Assembly: GCF_000801105.2 (NCBI RefSeq)
Contig: NC_079516.1
Location: 42,884,908 to 42,948,907 of the forward strand
Direction: 5' to 3'
DNA from: Raphanus sativus
Taxonomy: Eukaryota; Streptophyta; Magnoliopsida; Brassicales; Brassicaceae
Length of the DNA: 64,000 bases
Below are positions 21,682 through 34,335 of the stretch, piece after piece; within the stretch, counting starts at the first letter, position 1; each line of letters starts with the position of its first letter. The position numbers and the translations under genes are program-made. Under the pieces are notes generated by a model, which saw only the letters and a program-made list of their open reading frames with translations, was not told where the DNA came from and made no database searches.

Positions 21682-24600
21682 CTAACAAAAATGACCTCTG
21701 CAATTTGAAGCTCCACAATGGCATGAATGTTCATTTTCTTGTCCAGATGTTACCGGTTTGTGTCCATAGTCTCGTGTAATCTCCTCTCCTGCAGCTATCT
21801 GTTGTTACACATAAAGTAAAAAGATCTATTAGGTGAAACTTCTTTCAAGCTCATATAGAAGAAGAAGAGGAAGAGCCTTACATCTGTACTGGCGTATAGA
21901 CCGATATGAGCAAGAAGGGACTCCATGCTTTCCACAACAACTTGGTGTGTCACAAGATTAGGCGAGCAGCTAGAGATGAAAAACAAGATTGAAATCATAA
22001 AGTCATATTGTTGAATAATGCAATTCTTTTTTGGTAAGACTAAGAGTCACCTATGATTGATGAACCGAGAGACATTTCCATAAGTAGTAGCATCAACAAC
22101 ATAATCAGGCTCTCCCACTATTCTACCAATGTCGTTGATATTAGCATCAACATCATGTATGTAGCTACAACCTTCTTTGCCATACCTATGAAATCAAATA
22201 TCAGGATTCTAAGTTCTGTTCCAAACTTTTGAAGGCAAAAAAAAGATTATAAAAAAAAAAGGTTATGTACTGGATTCGTCTCTTGTCGGCTTCTTGCTGA
22301 TCAAGAACTTCTCCAATGTATTCGCAGACGAAAGTACCACGTAGTATATGTTCACAAGCTCGTACTCCCCATCCCTGTGTGATCTGATCAGTCATGTATA
22401 CTAGAGCTGAAGCAAAGACAGAACTAAAAAGGATGATTGTCTCACCTTGCTTTCTGTTCTAAAAACTTCAAGTTTTGTTCGGATTCCATTCTGCAAAACC
22501 CGATTGTGACATGTTCTAGAGCATCCGCAGAGTTCATTGCATTCATAAACAGGATAGCCCTCCTACAAACGTTTCCACAAACAGTCACAGTTTAACCAGA
22601 AGCATGTAGTTGAGTGACATTATCAAGATTCTAAAAGTTACCTCCAAGATGATCCGTTCTTTGTCATCATATGGGAATCTACACCTCATGGATTTTCCAT
22701 ATATGTCTCTTGCTTCCTCAAAATCGTCACTGAAAAGGTATACATGATCACACGTTACAGGCGAGCACTCTGAACCAGGACAGCCACACCTGTGTTGCAG
22801 CTTCTGCATGGGACAAACAAACAATGTTACAACAGAGAGACACAATCTTGTTTCAGATTAGGACAGGTGAGAGATAGATACCTCCTTTGCAAGATCCAGT
22901 GAAGGATTAAGCATTGGTTTTGTAACATAAGTAAAACTCTCCCAAGGCTTTTCTGAATTTAAAAGATCCTCATCCACGACACAAGATATGGGAACTGGTT
23001 CCTTGCCAAAGCTTATGTCGTTGCACAAAACAGTGGTCTTTCCAAAATGTCTCTTACTAAAATGATGAGCCTCCATGATACAATGACATTCGTCCACTAC
23101 CAAACCGTTATTAGAAGCTTCTCCAGCGTCCATAGCTATCCTTACTCGATCATTCTCTTGTCTAGGGATCAATGGGGATAAAACATTTGGGTCTTTAAAA
23201 GACTTACATCCGTTAGAGCATATGTATCCTTCAAGATGCCATCGCACTTGTACACCATGCTCACCACAGAGTTTTGCTGCCTTGAGATAGATCCTCTGAG
23301 GCAAAACCCCGAACTTAGCCTCCATTGAGGTCTCAAGACTCAGCCTACAGCAAGCTGAACGAGCAGCAGACAAGATGTCCTGGTTACTAGGACGATGTTT
23401 CGCTTTCTGAATCTTTGAGAGCAATATTTTAGAAACCACAGAGCAGTGAGCATCAAAGTTTGTACTATCACTAGGAGTTGGTGATACTCCATTTTTTGCT
23501 TCTGTGCTGAGTGGTTTAGAATCTTTCATCCTCCTCTTCATGTTTCTAATCCTATATGAGACTGTTCCAAGACTTTTCTTGAATTTATTAGGACGGCTAA
23601 GCCTACCAGACTTCATCCAGTACGTATTAAACCTTAACCCTTTCTTCCGACCACGAGAGCCAACTAGACTCGGTTCCATGTGTTCTGCCTGATGGTGACG
23701 ACCAAGGTCAGGTAATAAATTGAATTTCAGCCCACAGAACTTGCAAACATACTTATGCACACCGCTTGTATTTTCTATGTTTTGGCTCACAACAGTCTGA
23801 GAAGTGCCTACTACTTCAGGATTTTGAGAAGACTCACCATTAGTCAATCTGCACTCAGAAGGATGCACAGCTTGCACATGTACCAGCAACTGTTCTTTAT
23901 CTCCAAAATGGCTGCCACAAGGAATACACTGAAGAAGCATGCACTTCTCTGCAAACTGCACATGATGTCTCTCCTCCACATGAGCTTCCAAAAGTTGTCT
24001 CTTCACAAAAGAATCTAAGCAAATAGCACAAGCAAATCCACTAAATGACCATTTCTCTTCTCTTTTATCATCACTAGAACCATTGGTGATGGCAAGCATT
24101 GCATTAATAGATTCTGACATTGATGATGCATCTTCTTCTTCATCATTACCACCAGAACTGAAACCCCATATCCTAGTTAATCTCTCCTTTTCATGGGATA
24201 CTAACTTCATCAAGAAACCTCCAACTCCAGCGTCTCTTGAAGCTTCTGATATCGCCCACTCAAGCTGTTCCTCCATTGGAACTGAGTTTCTTAAAGATAA
24301 GAGACTTTTAAAGAGCTTGTAGAATATATCACAAGCTTGATGTAGAGGCAACTTCTCCTCACGAGATGAGCAACCCCTTAGAAGATCTACAAACACTTCT
24401 TTGGATATTACTCGACTCTTCCCATTCCTCGCACGATTGAGCCAGTTAGGAAGGTGTTGTTCGCAGTATAACTTGTGCTTTGTAGAGAACTCATTGCAAG
24501 GAACATAGCTGTTCTCTGAGCAGGAACCAACACACAAGTTATCCTCATTGCTACTACAATGCTCAAGCATCTCAGTGAAGCTTGTGGTTTCGTTGGGCAC

Positions 24601-26562
24601 ACTTCTCTCTACTTCTCTAAGAGGCACTACATCTTGACATTGAGTTGTTTCTAAGGTTGACATAATGTCTGCTAGCTTTCTTTTAACCGGATCAGATGAG
24701 GAATCTATATCGATGTGATGACGGTGTTTCTTGCAGTACAACATTCCAGGTAACGACCTGTGTTTGCATTTGGTACCAAGAACAGTGACTCCTCCACACA
24801 TTGGCGTTTCACCAACAGGAGATGCATCGTTCTTTATGAGTTTGGTGGTGAAACGAGAAGCTAAATGCACACAACAATATATATCACCTTCATTAGCCCA
24901 CCTCACACATTGTCTTCCTTTTGATTCAATGAAAGCTATGCATTGCTGGCTCTTATTTCCCAAACCAAATGGTTTCTTCGCAACTGATTCGTTTATGTTT
25001 CTGTCTTGTGGTTGAGACAACTCATTTGTCTCTCTTGTTCTCACTAACTGTGAACCGTTTGCTTCAACAACAGTGCCATCCCATAGGTCCAAACCATTCA
25101 TTATGACATCTTCATCTTTCATCACTACAGGAGTATCTGTGTTAGTTGCAGCCAATCCTTGTGGTGAAGTATCAGACACCATTTGCGATGCATTTTCTGT
25201 CTCAGCACGTCGAATCTCGAGCTTTGGTCTTTTCCGGCTCGCCTGGACATCTGAGTCAAAGATGCTTTTACTACTATTATGCTGTTCTGTTGTTCCTGCA
25301 ACACTACGACGAGATATGGAGAACCATTTTGTAACATCATGCTTCCATGTTTTCCATTCTGATAACACCATTAGTTGCATCTGATGATCAGAAACGGTTT
25401 TGACTTCGCTCCATCTGATACAACTCTCGAACTCCTAAACACAAAGCAGACTTAGTTAAGAAATAAAAAAAAATTGTATGAACAATATATGTCAGATGGC
25501 ATTATCAGCCAATACCTCATTTAGTAGTTCAATACTCTCTGCATTCACTGCTTCATTACATTTCTGTACCCATGAAGGAAACGAGTTTTCGAGCCAGTTT
25601 GGATCCATGTACTGTTGCAAAATCATCTAAATAAACATAATACAAAGTTAAGACATGATTAAACAATTTTAAAAAGGAACCCTCTAAACCTAACAGCAAA
25701 GAGAGCTTACACTCTGAAGCTTGACAAGCATTCTTCCAAGATCTTGATAACTTGTGCTTCTAGATGCCTCCATTGCAAATTCTTTCCAGACTATTATATC
25801 ATTAGCTGATTCAACCACAACCTGCAAGATCAAAAGTGTTTAAACCAATCCACAATTCAATGCTTAAATTTCAAGCTTTATATACCTCTGAGTGGAACTG
25901 GTCCACTATATTGAGCATACCAATAGTAAGCTTCCGCATGATGTTGCGTCGAGCAACGGTTAAATCTTTAACCATTTTAACTCCAATTTTGTGTGAATTA
26001 TATGCAATAGGATCAGGGAACTCATTGATAGACCTAACTAGCTGCATATCTGCCCACGAGTAGTTCTTTGTATGTGGAAAAAATATCACAAAATACTTTT
26101 TTCTATCGTGAGTTGGTTTCCCTCTTAAGGTAGTCAATGGCCAATCTGCTCTAGCACATCTGATTCCAGCTTGCCATTTCCCTCTCCACTATTAACACCA
26201 AAGACACAAAACATTAAAAACCATATGAACTTCTTTTTTTTTTTGGTCAAAAAACCATATGAACTTTAGTCTCAAAAACTTACCTTCACCCACAAAGCTA
26301 TAGGTTCATCTTGTTGTAGCCATTTAGGCTCAGAAGGAGATGATGACTCTCCTTGTGCATTATTATTACCAAGGTTTTGGGTTTCTTCCATTAGTGAATC
26401 GGTACTAGGCTTCTCTGCATTTAAGCCATCAAGCTCAGGCTTCAAGACAAGTTCATTCACTGTGGTCTCTTCAACAACAACGTCGTCAAGTAGCATCTCA
26501 TCCACTATAATACCACTAGGAGATTGGATTTGTTGTGAGCTAGGACAAGGTATAACTTCCAT
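21682..26562 (-). CDS. SUVR5: SUVR5 zinc-finger SET-domain histone H3K9 methyltransferase
   Basis: This is a nuclear histone H3K9 methyltransferase. Arabidopsis SUVR5 binds DNA through its zinc fingers and deposits H3K9me2 independently of DNA methylation. Eleven coding exons with consistent phases: 26562-26284, 26188-25886, 25821-25711, 25611-25516, 25434-22882, 22803-22642, 22562-22446, 22374-22271, 22185-22051, 21969-21882 and 21798-21682. They sum to 4065 nt (1354 aa, against about 1382 remembered for Arabidopsis). Cys/His-rich motifs occur near residues 430-590, three C2H2 fingers near 732-753, 766-787 and 826-848, a Cys-rich pre-SET (RCGCPGSECSP), SET (GWGVRACEHI, then RFINHSCSPNLV with the catalytic NHSC motif) and post-SET CHCGASNCRGHFC. 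The ATG at 26562 (MEVIPCPSS) is the first in this frame. No break is seen, so it looks functional. Confidence 0.95.
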
Positions 26563-28185
26563 GATCACCACTTTTAGATAGATCACTTCTTTTATACCCA
26601 GGATTTGATCAAATCACACGTTCTGATGGGAACCAAAAAAAAAAAAAAATCAACATAGGAGTATAGGACTATGCGTTGCTTTCCTAAGCAATATGAATAA
26701 TTAGAAGAAAAAAAAATGACTCTTAACCATTAAAAATTTTCTATTAAGGTAAGTTTTTTTCAGACATACGAAGGCGATAACTATTACATGAACACTGATT
26801 CTTGTAAGAAGGGAAGAACTGTTTAATCTACTAATTCAGCTAGAGAACCAGATCTTAATTAGGGTTAATACACACAAGAAGAATCAAGACAAGGAAATCA
26901 AGAATTGATCTAAGCCCAATATTGATAAGAGTTAGAGATATATAAATTAAGGTGGGTCCATAGATCAGAAGAGAAAATAATACCAAATTGAAGATTCTGA
27001 AACAAACCCAGGTGCCCAAAAATGTTCAAATGCATAAAACAACCAATCTTAGATCTAATATTTTTACTCTAAGGCCTAGTAACACGATGAACTTGTTAGG
27101 AGACTCATGGAAACAGGCATGGCGGAACCAAAGGATAGGTCACGAAAGTGGAACCAAACCAAAAACAAACAATAATGCTACCACAAAAAAAATAGAGAAT
27201 ATATAAAGTGGATACACATCATGTATGTGACAATAAGTATCGAAACAAAAAATGTTTTAACATAAAGATTGGAGTATGGACATGGAAGGTCACACCTTGT
27301 TGATCTGTAGATTCGAATTACAGAAGGTTGAATCTAACGATTTTGAATTTTATTATAACTTTTCGTATAATAAATCTTTTCTTCTGGATTATGAAGATTT
27401 TTTTAGGTCGAGGGCATCGGTATTTGCGATGTACCATGGCCAGAATGTCGAAAAAGAAAAGATAACTTCTATGCTATATGCAGGGATAATTTTTTATTAC
27501 TTGTGTGGTTTATTAAAAAGAAATATGAAATTGGATTGAAACAATTTTACTCCACTTTTTTACTCAAGAGATGATCTAATAACAATCAACCCTTATTCTC
27601 TTTCCTTTATATCTCGGAGAAACCCATTTTTGAAGGAAATTTTGCAAATTTACTTTAACCACCATTATTATATTCCACCTCTTTTATACAGAGAAAGGAT
27701 ATTAAAATAGTTGATAACAAAAAATGTTGACGCCTAAAATAAGTTGGAATTTTTTACTCTCTAACACACTTTATCACTTTAGAATTTCATCCCAAGACAC
27801 TTTCTACATGTGACAACATTTTGAGCTAGTGAATATCATATATGCCCTCATATAATAGAAAACGCAAAAACCACATCGGTCTGATTTACTTGTTGTACCA
27901 ACCTTTTTAATCAATTTCCCAACCCTAATTTTTAATTCAAGATTTACAACCTTTCTCCATACCAGACGCTTTCTTCTTTCTTTTTCGTCTCCAAACCACT
28001 GAATCACATCATCTCTGTCATTCTTCTGTTCTTCGAGGTCAAAACATGCAAGGTTTGTTTAAATCTTCCTAATCTACACCTTCTTTTGTCGGATCCAGGT
28101 TTTTAAGCTTCTAACTAATTTCTTCAATAGCTACACCGACTCTGTCTGGATTTTATGTTCTCGATTCAAACCCATAGAACACCGA
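26563..28185. other. SUVR5 upstream region
   Basis: This should hold the SUVR5 promoter and 5' leader (minus strand). An extra leader exon is possible but not determinable here. Short frames on either strand have no recognisable similarity. Confidence 0.5.
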
Positions 28186-28590
28186 TTGGTGTTTGTGGGT
28201 ATTTTTGGGGATTTAATTCACTTTTTCGTACCCAAAAACATGATTTCACCGTTTTTAGATTTGCCAAAGTTAATTTTTATTTTTTCAGGTAATAACCTAC
28301 CAGGCCACCACCGCTTTCATCCGCCATGTAGTTTTAGATTTGTGGACGGAGTAGAAGTAAGGAAGATTTGTGGATATCCTTGTCACCAGCCTGATTACAT
28401 CGGGGTTTATTTTGAACATTTTGTGGATGCAATAGATTGGGAAAAAGTGTATGTGGATGGAATATATGTAAAACGTTTTGTGGACGGAATAGATGTAAGC
28501 GGTTTTGTGGATGGAGTAGAAGTAAAAAAGATTTGTGGACGGAATAAATCTATAGGTCTGACCATAATTAAATGGACGGAACCGAAGTAA
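28186..28590 (+). CDS. Hypothetical repeat-bearing ORF (134 aa), doubtful
   Basis: An open frame begins at the ATG-like context at 28186 and ends at 28590. Its second half is built from a degenerate nine-residue unit of the form FVDGI(D/E)V, because it overlaps the 27-bp DNA repeat array. I do not recognise a family. The opposite strand is open across the same region as well, as expected for any repeat whose unit is a multiple of three. I therefore treat it as more likely a repeat than a gene. Confidence 0.2.
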   Translation: MVFVGIFGDLIHFFVPKNMISPFLDLPKLIFIFSGNNLPGHHRFHPPCSFRFVDGVEVRKICGYPCHQPDYIGVYFEHFVDAIDWEKVYVDGIYVKRFVDGIDVSGFVDGVEVKKICGRNKSIGLTIIKWTEPK

Positions 28591-28655
28591 AAAGGAACTG
28601 TGGACGGAATAATCCACAGATCCGACCACAACTTAGTGGACGGCGTAGAAGTACG
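28341..28655. repeat. Degenerate 27-bp tandem repeat array
   Basis: The motif TGTGGA(C/T)GGA(A/G)TAGA(A/T)GTAA recurs at about 28341, 28422, 28452, 28479, 28506, 28533, 28573, 28600 and 28636. Several copies are exactly 27 bp apart and others separated by intervening sequence. Copies differ by several bases. The origin is unknown. Confidence 0.75.
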
Positions 28656-29106
28656 ACATGCCGTGGAAATCCTTATCAAACTGACCTAATTCTACAGTTT
28701 TAATTTCGGCCTTTGGATTGAAAGCACAAAATCAAGATCCAATGGTCAAGACTAAGGCTCTTGATATCATAAACCCGTCCACAAACCAAACCGGTTTCCT
28801 TTTTTAGGGACCAAAAAATACCGAAATTTTTATTAAGGACATCGATGTCATTACACATAGAAACTGCCAAGAAAAAGTGTCCCAAATGTACAATGTGTCT
28901 CTGGATGAAAGAATAAGTCAGATTGTGTCCCATTATGTAACCAACTCAATAAGTTGCTACTTTCCATTTTACTCTAATTTATTTACCAGTCACCTCCTAT
29001 ATTAAAAGTAAATGATATAGTATTAGACTATTAGTATAGATCCTTTTGCGGATATTTATTTTCACCTTTTTGAATATTCGTGTAAGAACGTTTTTAAAAT
29101 TTAATA

Positions 29107-29136
29107 CTAGATTTTGATCCGCCTTCGAAAAGGCGG
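29107..29136 (-). mobile_element. Helitron 3' terminus (minus strand)
   Basis: Read on the minus strand, a perfect 7-bp stem (CCGCCTT, TTCG loop, AAGGCGG; 29119-29136) is followed by ATCAAAAT and the terminal CTAG, then a host T. This is the structure of a Helitron 3' end. The element would extend to the right from here. I could not locate its 5' end, so only the terminus is annotated. Confidence 0.6.
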
Positions 29137-31264
29137 GGTTTTTTGTTGTTTTTTTAGTATAAAGATTAACTATTATTCGGTGCACAAAAAAAAAAGATTA
29201 ACTATTATTCGTTTTAATTATATAAACTGTAACATGATCAAATTTTAATTATGCGGTTTTGTAATAGTGTGTACAGTATAGCGAAATTTAAAATGCGTCA
29301 TACAACCTATTTATGTTTGTAATAAGTTAAACAATGTTTTATCCAAATATTTACTTGGGCTATTATATAATTTTAAAGATTTATAATTATATAAAATATT
29401 GCTAAAAAGCGCGGATTGTTTTCATTTATTAACCGAAAATTAATTTACAAATTACTATTATTTTTGTTTCAAATCATAACAATTGAGTTCTTATATTTTT
29501 ATTATTTGTTTTTCTCTTCAAAATAAAAATAAATAGAACAAATATTTGGTCAAGAGTGATTTGAATGAATTTATAATTTTTTATTAAAGAACATATAATT
29601 TAAAAGTTTTTTGAAAATAATGTTGAGTTTTAAGAAGTGTTTTCATATTCAACCTAGATCTGCTGAACTGGTAGACCCGTACCATGTATATAATCTAGTT
29701 CGGATTTAAAGAAAAAATCGTTGATTAAAAATCCGATAGAACCCGGTAAAACCCAAAAATTTATTATTAACCTGTGATCTAATACCAATGATCAAATAAA
29801 ACATAAAATATCTTATAGTATTTTGATTTTTTTATTAAATTAATCATGTACTTTTTAATACTACATAAACTTGTTGTCTTTAAACTTTGATGATATTTTT
29901 ATTATGTCATCCAAATAAAAAGATAATATAAAACTTATTAATATGACAATATTAGTTTATTTTTGTTATTAATAACCTATTATAAGTTTGTATTTTTCTA
30001 TTTTTCTATTTTTCTATTTTAGATTTAAAATTAATTTTATGATACATAGATTTAAGAAAATAACATTATAATGTCATTATGTTTTTTTTATTAATTTAGT
30101 TTCAGAATATATATGTCTAATATCTGAACATAAAATATTTATATTAAATAATAGTAGCATATTTTATAAATATGTGTAAGCCCATTATTTATTGATCCAT
30201 TTAAATATATTTCTGCATGCCCAAAACTAAAAGACTCAAATGGCATTAATGAATTTTATTATCTTTTGTAAAATTAAGGATAATTTTGGAAAACTTTAAA
30301 ACATTCATTAATGGTATAATTTGGGAATGATTCTGATTTATTGGTATTGATACTCTCACTCTCTAATAGAAACTGAGATAAAGACAACAATATAAATATC
30401 CCCCACAGTATTGGTGAAGTAATATGTGAATGTGTCGTCTCCACGTTTGATTTCAACAACAAAAGATGACATGATTTTGAAAAAATATAACATGACACTA
30501 ACCTAATTTTAAAAAGATTTATACTTTTTTAAAGTTTTTCTAATATGGTAATGACATTTAAATTCTATATCATCATTAATGTAATTCTTATATAATTAAC
30601 TATTTTGTGTTTCAAAAAATTATATAATTATCTATCTTAGAAACACTATTAAAATATATTAATAACTAATAAATCATATATAAAATATATTTTTGTAAAG
30701 TTTTACAAAAAATTAACATAAAATACTTCTCCTAATAGATTTCTTAACAAGTCTTCTCTCATTAACTAGAAATATTAATAAACATGAATGTTTGTAACTT
30801 CGTAACTACCATCAATTAAATTATGAATTTATTCAGGAGTTCCAATATCGATTAATACACATGAACTAACAGGAAATCTTAAAAATCATTTTAAATTTGG
30901 AGACTACGAAATTTTAAAAATATTGACGTAGAAGAAAACTTCAACAGAAATGTTTTAAGAGTCCATGAGAAAATTAAACATGGTGAATTGCAAAACTAAC
31001 CTACACATGTTTCTTGCAACAATTTGAAGACTTCATGTAACGGTAAAAAGACTTCTATATAAGTTATGGACTTCATGTGACGGTAAAAAGGTTTCTTTTT
31101 AAACATTTTCCAGCCAGATTACAACATAGGAGGCCGCATGGTAAGCGTAGAAGCAGTACAAAGTTATATTCTACGCATCAGGATGCCTCGTCCTTGCCAG
31201 GTAGGGCGGCTCACATATTAACTAGTCTTTTCCATACTGATTTTCAGTCCTGATCTCCTTCCCA
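29137..31264. other. AT-rich intergenic DNA, probably partly Helitron
   Basis: Strongly AT-rich with no supported coding region. Part of it is probably the body of the Helitron whose 3' end is at 29107. A slightly GC-richer patch at 31115-31215 is unclassified. Confidence 0.5.
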
Positions 31265-32345
31265 TTAATCTATGTTCATTTGAATAGTGTAGCGGAAGCT
31301 AAGGATAATGCAAGTAGCATATTGATTCTGAGAATACCTAAAAAACGTTGTTTTTTGATATCGTTGAAAGTTAAGCTCTATCCGAGAACAACGTAAAAGA
31401 GATAACTTTCTCTCTAGATTTTTATTAAACGTCAAAAGCTGATCGACTACAAACCCAAGACAAAGCTCAAATAACAGAACTAATGAAAACCCTAATCTAA
31501 CAACAAAAGCCATGTTAATATGTTAAGGTCCAATTAATAAAGCCCATGATTTGCTTAACCCATGCGACCCATAAGAGATTGAAACGCGAAGTCTTTGTAT
31601 GCTGCATCAGTCCCTCCAACGATGAAAATATTCGAACTCGAATCTTGTTTATCCACAAATATACTGGTACAAGAGTATACTCATCAAACCTCCAATCCAA
31701 ATCTGTATTTAAGCCATCATCATCTTCTCCAAATAAAAACATTTTGTAGGGTTATAAGGTTCTCCGAAAGAACCATCAGAAAAGATGAAGTACCACTGAA
31801 ATGCCATCATCGTTGTATACATCATAGATTGGATCTCCAACAAAATTCTTCACGCAGATCTTCAGATGAAACAAATGGATATGTATCCATCAAATAACAC
31901 AAACCTTCGAGGAATATGTCTAGAAACAGAATCGGACTTTTATTAAGAAATCATCATCATTGGGAAACAATAGCTCTCCACGGAGACCTCTGTGAAACTC
32001 TGGGATATCCACCTTGAATCCCATCTCCCAACTACGATCCACATGGTCACGACGCAGCAGGTTTCTTCTGTCACAAGATGTTCTTCTTCTGCAAAGGGGT
32101 TGTCCTCCACTTCGGTTGACTCATCATCATTGAGAAATCCTCCACGAGCATGATCATGTCGCTCATGCACCGTCTCTGTTAATTTAGAATGGCGTTGTAA
32201 ATTGTCAGTTGAATGTTCTCTTGCATTGTCACAAGGGCCCTCCGAAACTCCTCCCAGTCACTGACTGGTCCTTCTGTCGTTAGAGCGACGATGACAGATG
32301 CTGAAACACTTAATGAAACGGAAAAAAAAAATTGGAACCTGCTTA
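31265..32345 (-). mobile_element. Decayed LTR-retrotransposon interior (minus strand)
   Basis: This lies just internal to a primer binding site at 32346-32356 on the minus strand. A minus-strand segment around 32290-32200 reads TEGPVSDWEEFRRALVTMQE, which looks like retroelement coding sequence. It is followed by a stop and by frames that shift between phases (for example 32170-31943). The part 31290-31560 has LTR-like features but no clear ends. There is no intact ORF and no reverse transcriptase. Confidence 0.5.
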
Positions 32346-32356
32346 CTCTGATACCA
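32346..32356 (-). other. Primer binding site for initiator tRNA-Met
   Basis: On the minus strand this is TGGTATCAGAG, complementary to the 3' end of plant initiator tRNA-Met, the usual primer of many plant Copia and Gypsy elements. It lies 3 bases from the inferred end of the LTR at 32360-32628. Confidence 0.75.
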
Positions 32357-32359
32357 AAC

Positions 32360-32628
32360 TGGCTAAGCCTTGAAACTTTAGGGTTCGTTGAGTCTGTAAA
32401 TACCCAAATGATATGGTGAACTCGAGAATTGTTGATTCACAATGAATACCGATTGCCAAGAAAAGAGATGAACTGAAAGTTCTTGTTAATTGAATAAAAC
32501 GTGCCTTTTACAAAGAGGTCACTAGCGGTTGTATAGACGCTTGGAAGAAATAGAGATTCTAACTAATCCTAAGTCGTAATGATCCTAGATAATGGAAACT
32601 ATGATAAAAGTAAAACCAAATCCCAACA
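32360..32628 (-). repeat. Single LTR of a degenerate retrotransposon
   Basis: On the minus strand the 269-bp segment begins TGTTGGGATTTGG and ends CTTAGCCA, directly before the primer binding site. TG...CA ends are standard for LTRs. No second copy of this LTR is evident to the left, so the element is truncated or rearranged. Confidence 0.6.
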
Positions 32629-32935
32629 ATAAACGTAAACGGAAACGGAAGATTGTATGTTTATGCGACAAGAAATAGAGGCCCAGGAATGCTCTGTATT
32701 GGACTCGACATAGAGGCCCAATACGAAGGAGTGCGATGCATCAGAATATATAGTTGGAGACATTTTCTTTAGAAAACATTTCGAAAACTTTTTTTTTTTT
32801 GCTAAAAACATTTCGAAAAAACATTTTTATTATAGTAATGAAATATAAACAAACTCAGAGCTTTTAGTTGGGGGAACATTGGACATATACACAAACCTTC
32901 AATAAAAAGTGGTCGATAGCTTTATGAATGTAAAC

Positions 32936-34325
32936 GGGAATTCGGCCAAAAAAATCATGAACTTTGCTCGAATTGCCATAATAAACACGAACATATTGGC
33001 TGGCCAAAAAAACACCGAACTATATTTGATTTTAAACTTTAATCAGTAAGTTATCGCTGACTCGCCAAATTAAACACAAAGTTGCCAAATTAAACACACC
33101 GTTACAGAATGATTAAACGACGTTTGCAAAGATCGTTAAGTAAAACGACGTCGTTTTGAGATGCAATGAAACGACGTCGTTTTACCTATTTTTATTATCA
33201 AAAATATGTTGTTCGCGTGGATCGAACCTGAGAACTCATGGCCAAATGACGAGGTCTCTTGCCACTAGACTACTGTCACTTTTTAGAATATCCATAATAT
33301 GTTTTCTTTATTGAGTATCAAACAAATCTCAAAAATCTAAATTCTTTTCAAAAAAATTCCAAAAAATCTTAAAAATTAAAGAAAATTCTGAAAAGTAAAA
33401 TTATAATTGAAATTACAAATAAGTTTTTTTTTAAATATCAATACACTAAAAATTTCAAAAAAAAATCTAAAATAATTCAAAAATGCAACGAATTAAATTT
33501 AATGATTAAAAAAACTTGAAACATATTTTTAAATAAATTAACTTATGTAATATAAAACAAAATGATATTTATCACACTATAGATTTTAATATGAATAATG
33601 TATTTAAGATAAAATAGACAAATGATAATTAAGATACACTAAACGAATGGTATTATCACTAATTTTTTTTCTAAAATATGATAATAATTAAATGAAAAAC
33701 ATATATAGGGTGATAAATATCATTTTTCTATTTTATTACAAATATATTCATTTATAAAAAAAATTGTATGATTAATGTATTTAAGATAAAATGCTCAAAT
33801 GATCTTAGATACATTAATTTTTATAAAAAAAAATTAATGTTTTGATTTTTTTTTAAATATTTATAATTTCAATTTTAGTTTTACTATTCAGAATTTTTTT
33901 GAATTTTTAAGATTTTTTTGGAATTTTTTAAAAAAGAATTTAGATTTTTCTAGATTTGTTTGATACTCAATAAAAGAAAACATGTTATGGATATTCTTAA
34001 AAGTGACAGTAGTCTAGTGGCAAGAAACCTCGTCATTTGGCCATGAGTTTTCAGGTTCGACCCACGCGAACAACATATTTTTGATGATAAAAGTAGGTAA
34101 AACGACGTCGTTTCATTCCATCTCAAAACGACGTCGTTTTACTTAACGATTGATTAACCACCGTCTTAACTGTTGGTTAACGGTGTCTTAATCTGGTCGG
34201 TCAATCAAAGTTTCTTAATAAACTGATAAAAGTCAACAAAAGTTCAGGCTTTTTTTGGCCAGTTTCGAGTCCATGTTTCTTTTGGTCATTCTCGCCATGT
34301 TCAGTGATTTTTTGGCCGAATTTCC
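32936..34325. mobile_element. Long-TIR Mutator-like element (non-autonomous)
   Basis: The 1390-bp element begins GGGAATTCGGCCAAAAAAAT and ends with the inverted counterpart (ATTTTTTGGCCGAATTTCC). It is flanked by an exact 10-bp duplication GAATGTAAAC (32926-32935 and 34326-34335), the length expected of Mutator-like elements. The inverted arms are unusually long: similarity continues through most of each half, to about 33450 on the left and 33830 on the right. Each arm carries two AAACGACGTCGTTT palindromes and a tRNA-like core. No MURA-type transposase is present. Confidence 0.85.
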
Positions 34326-34335
34326 GAATGTAAAC

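Noticed and set aside
24083..25384. Plus-strand frames inside SUVR5 exon 5
   Set aside because: Antisense shadows of the SUVR5 zinc-finger exon.
26562..26586. Upstream extension of SUVR5 beginning at 26586
   Set aside because: It would start at GTG, which plant nuclear genes rarely use; the first ATG in frame is 26562.
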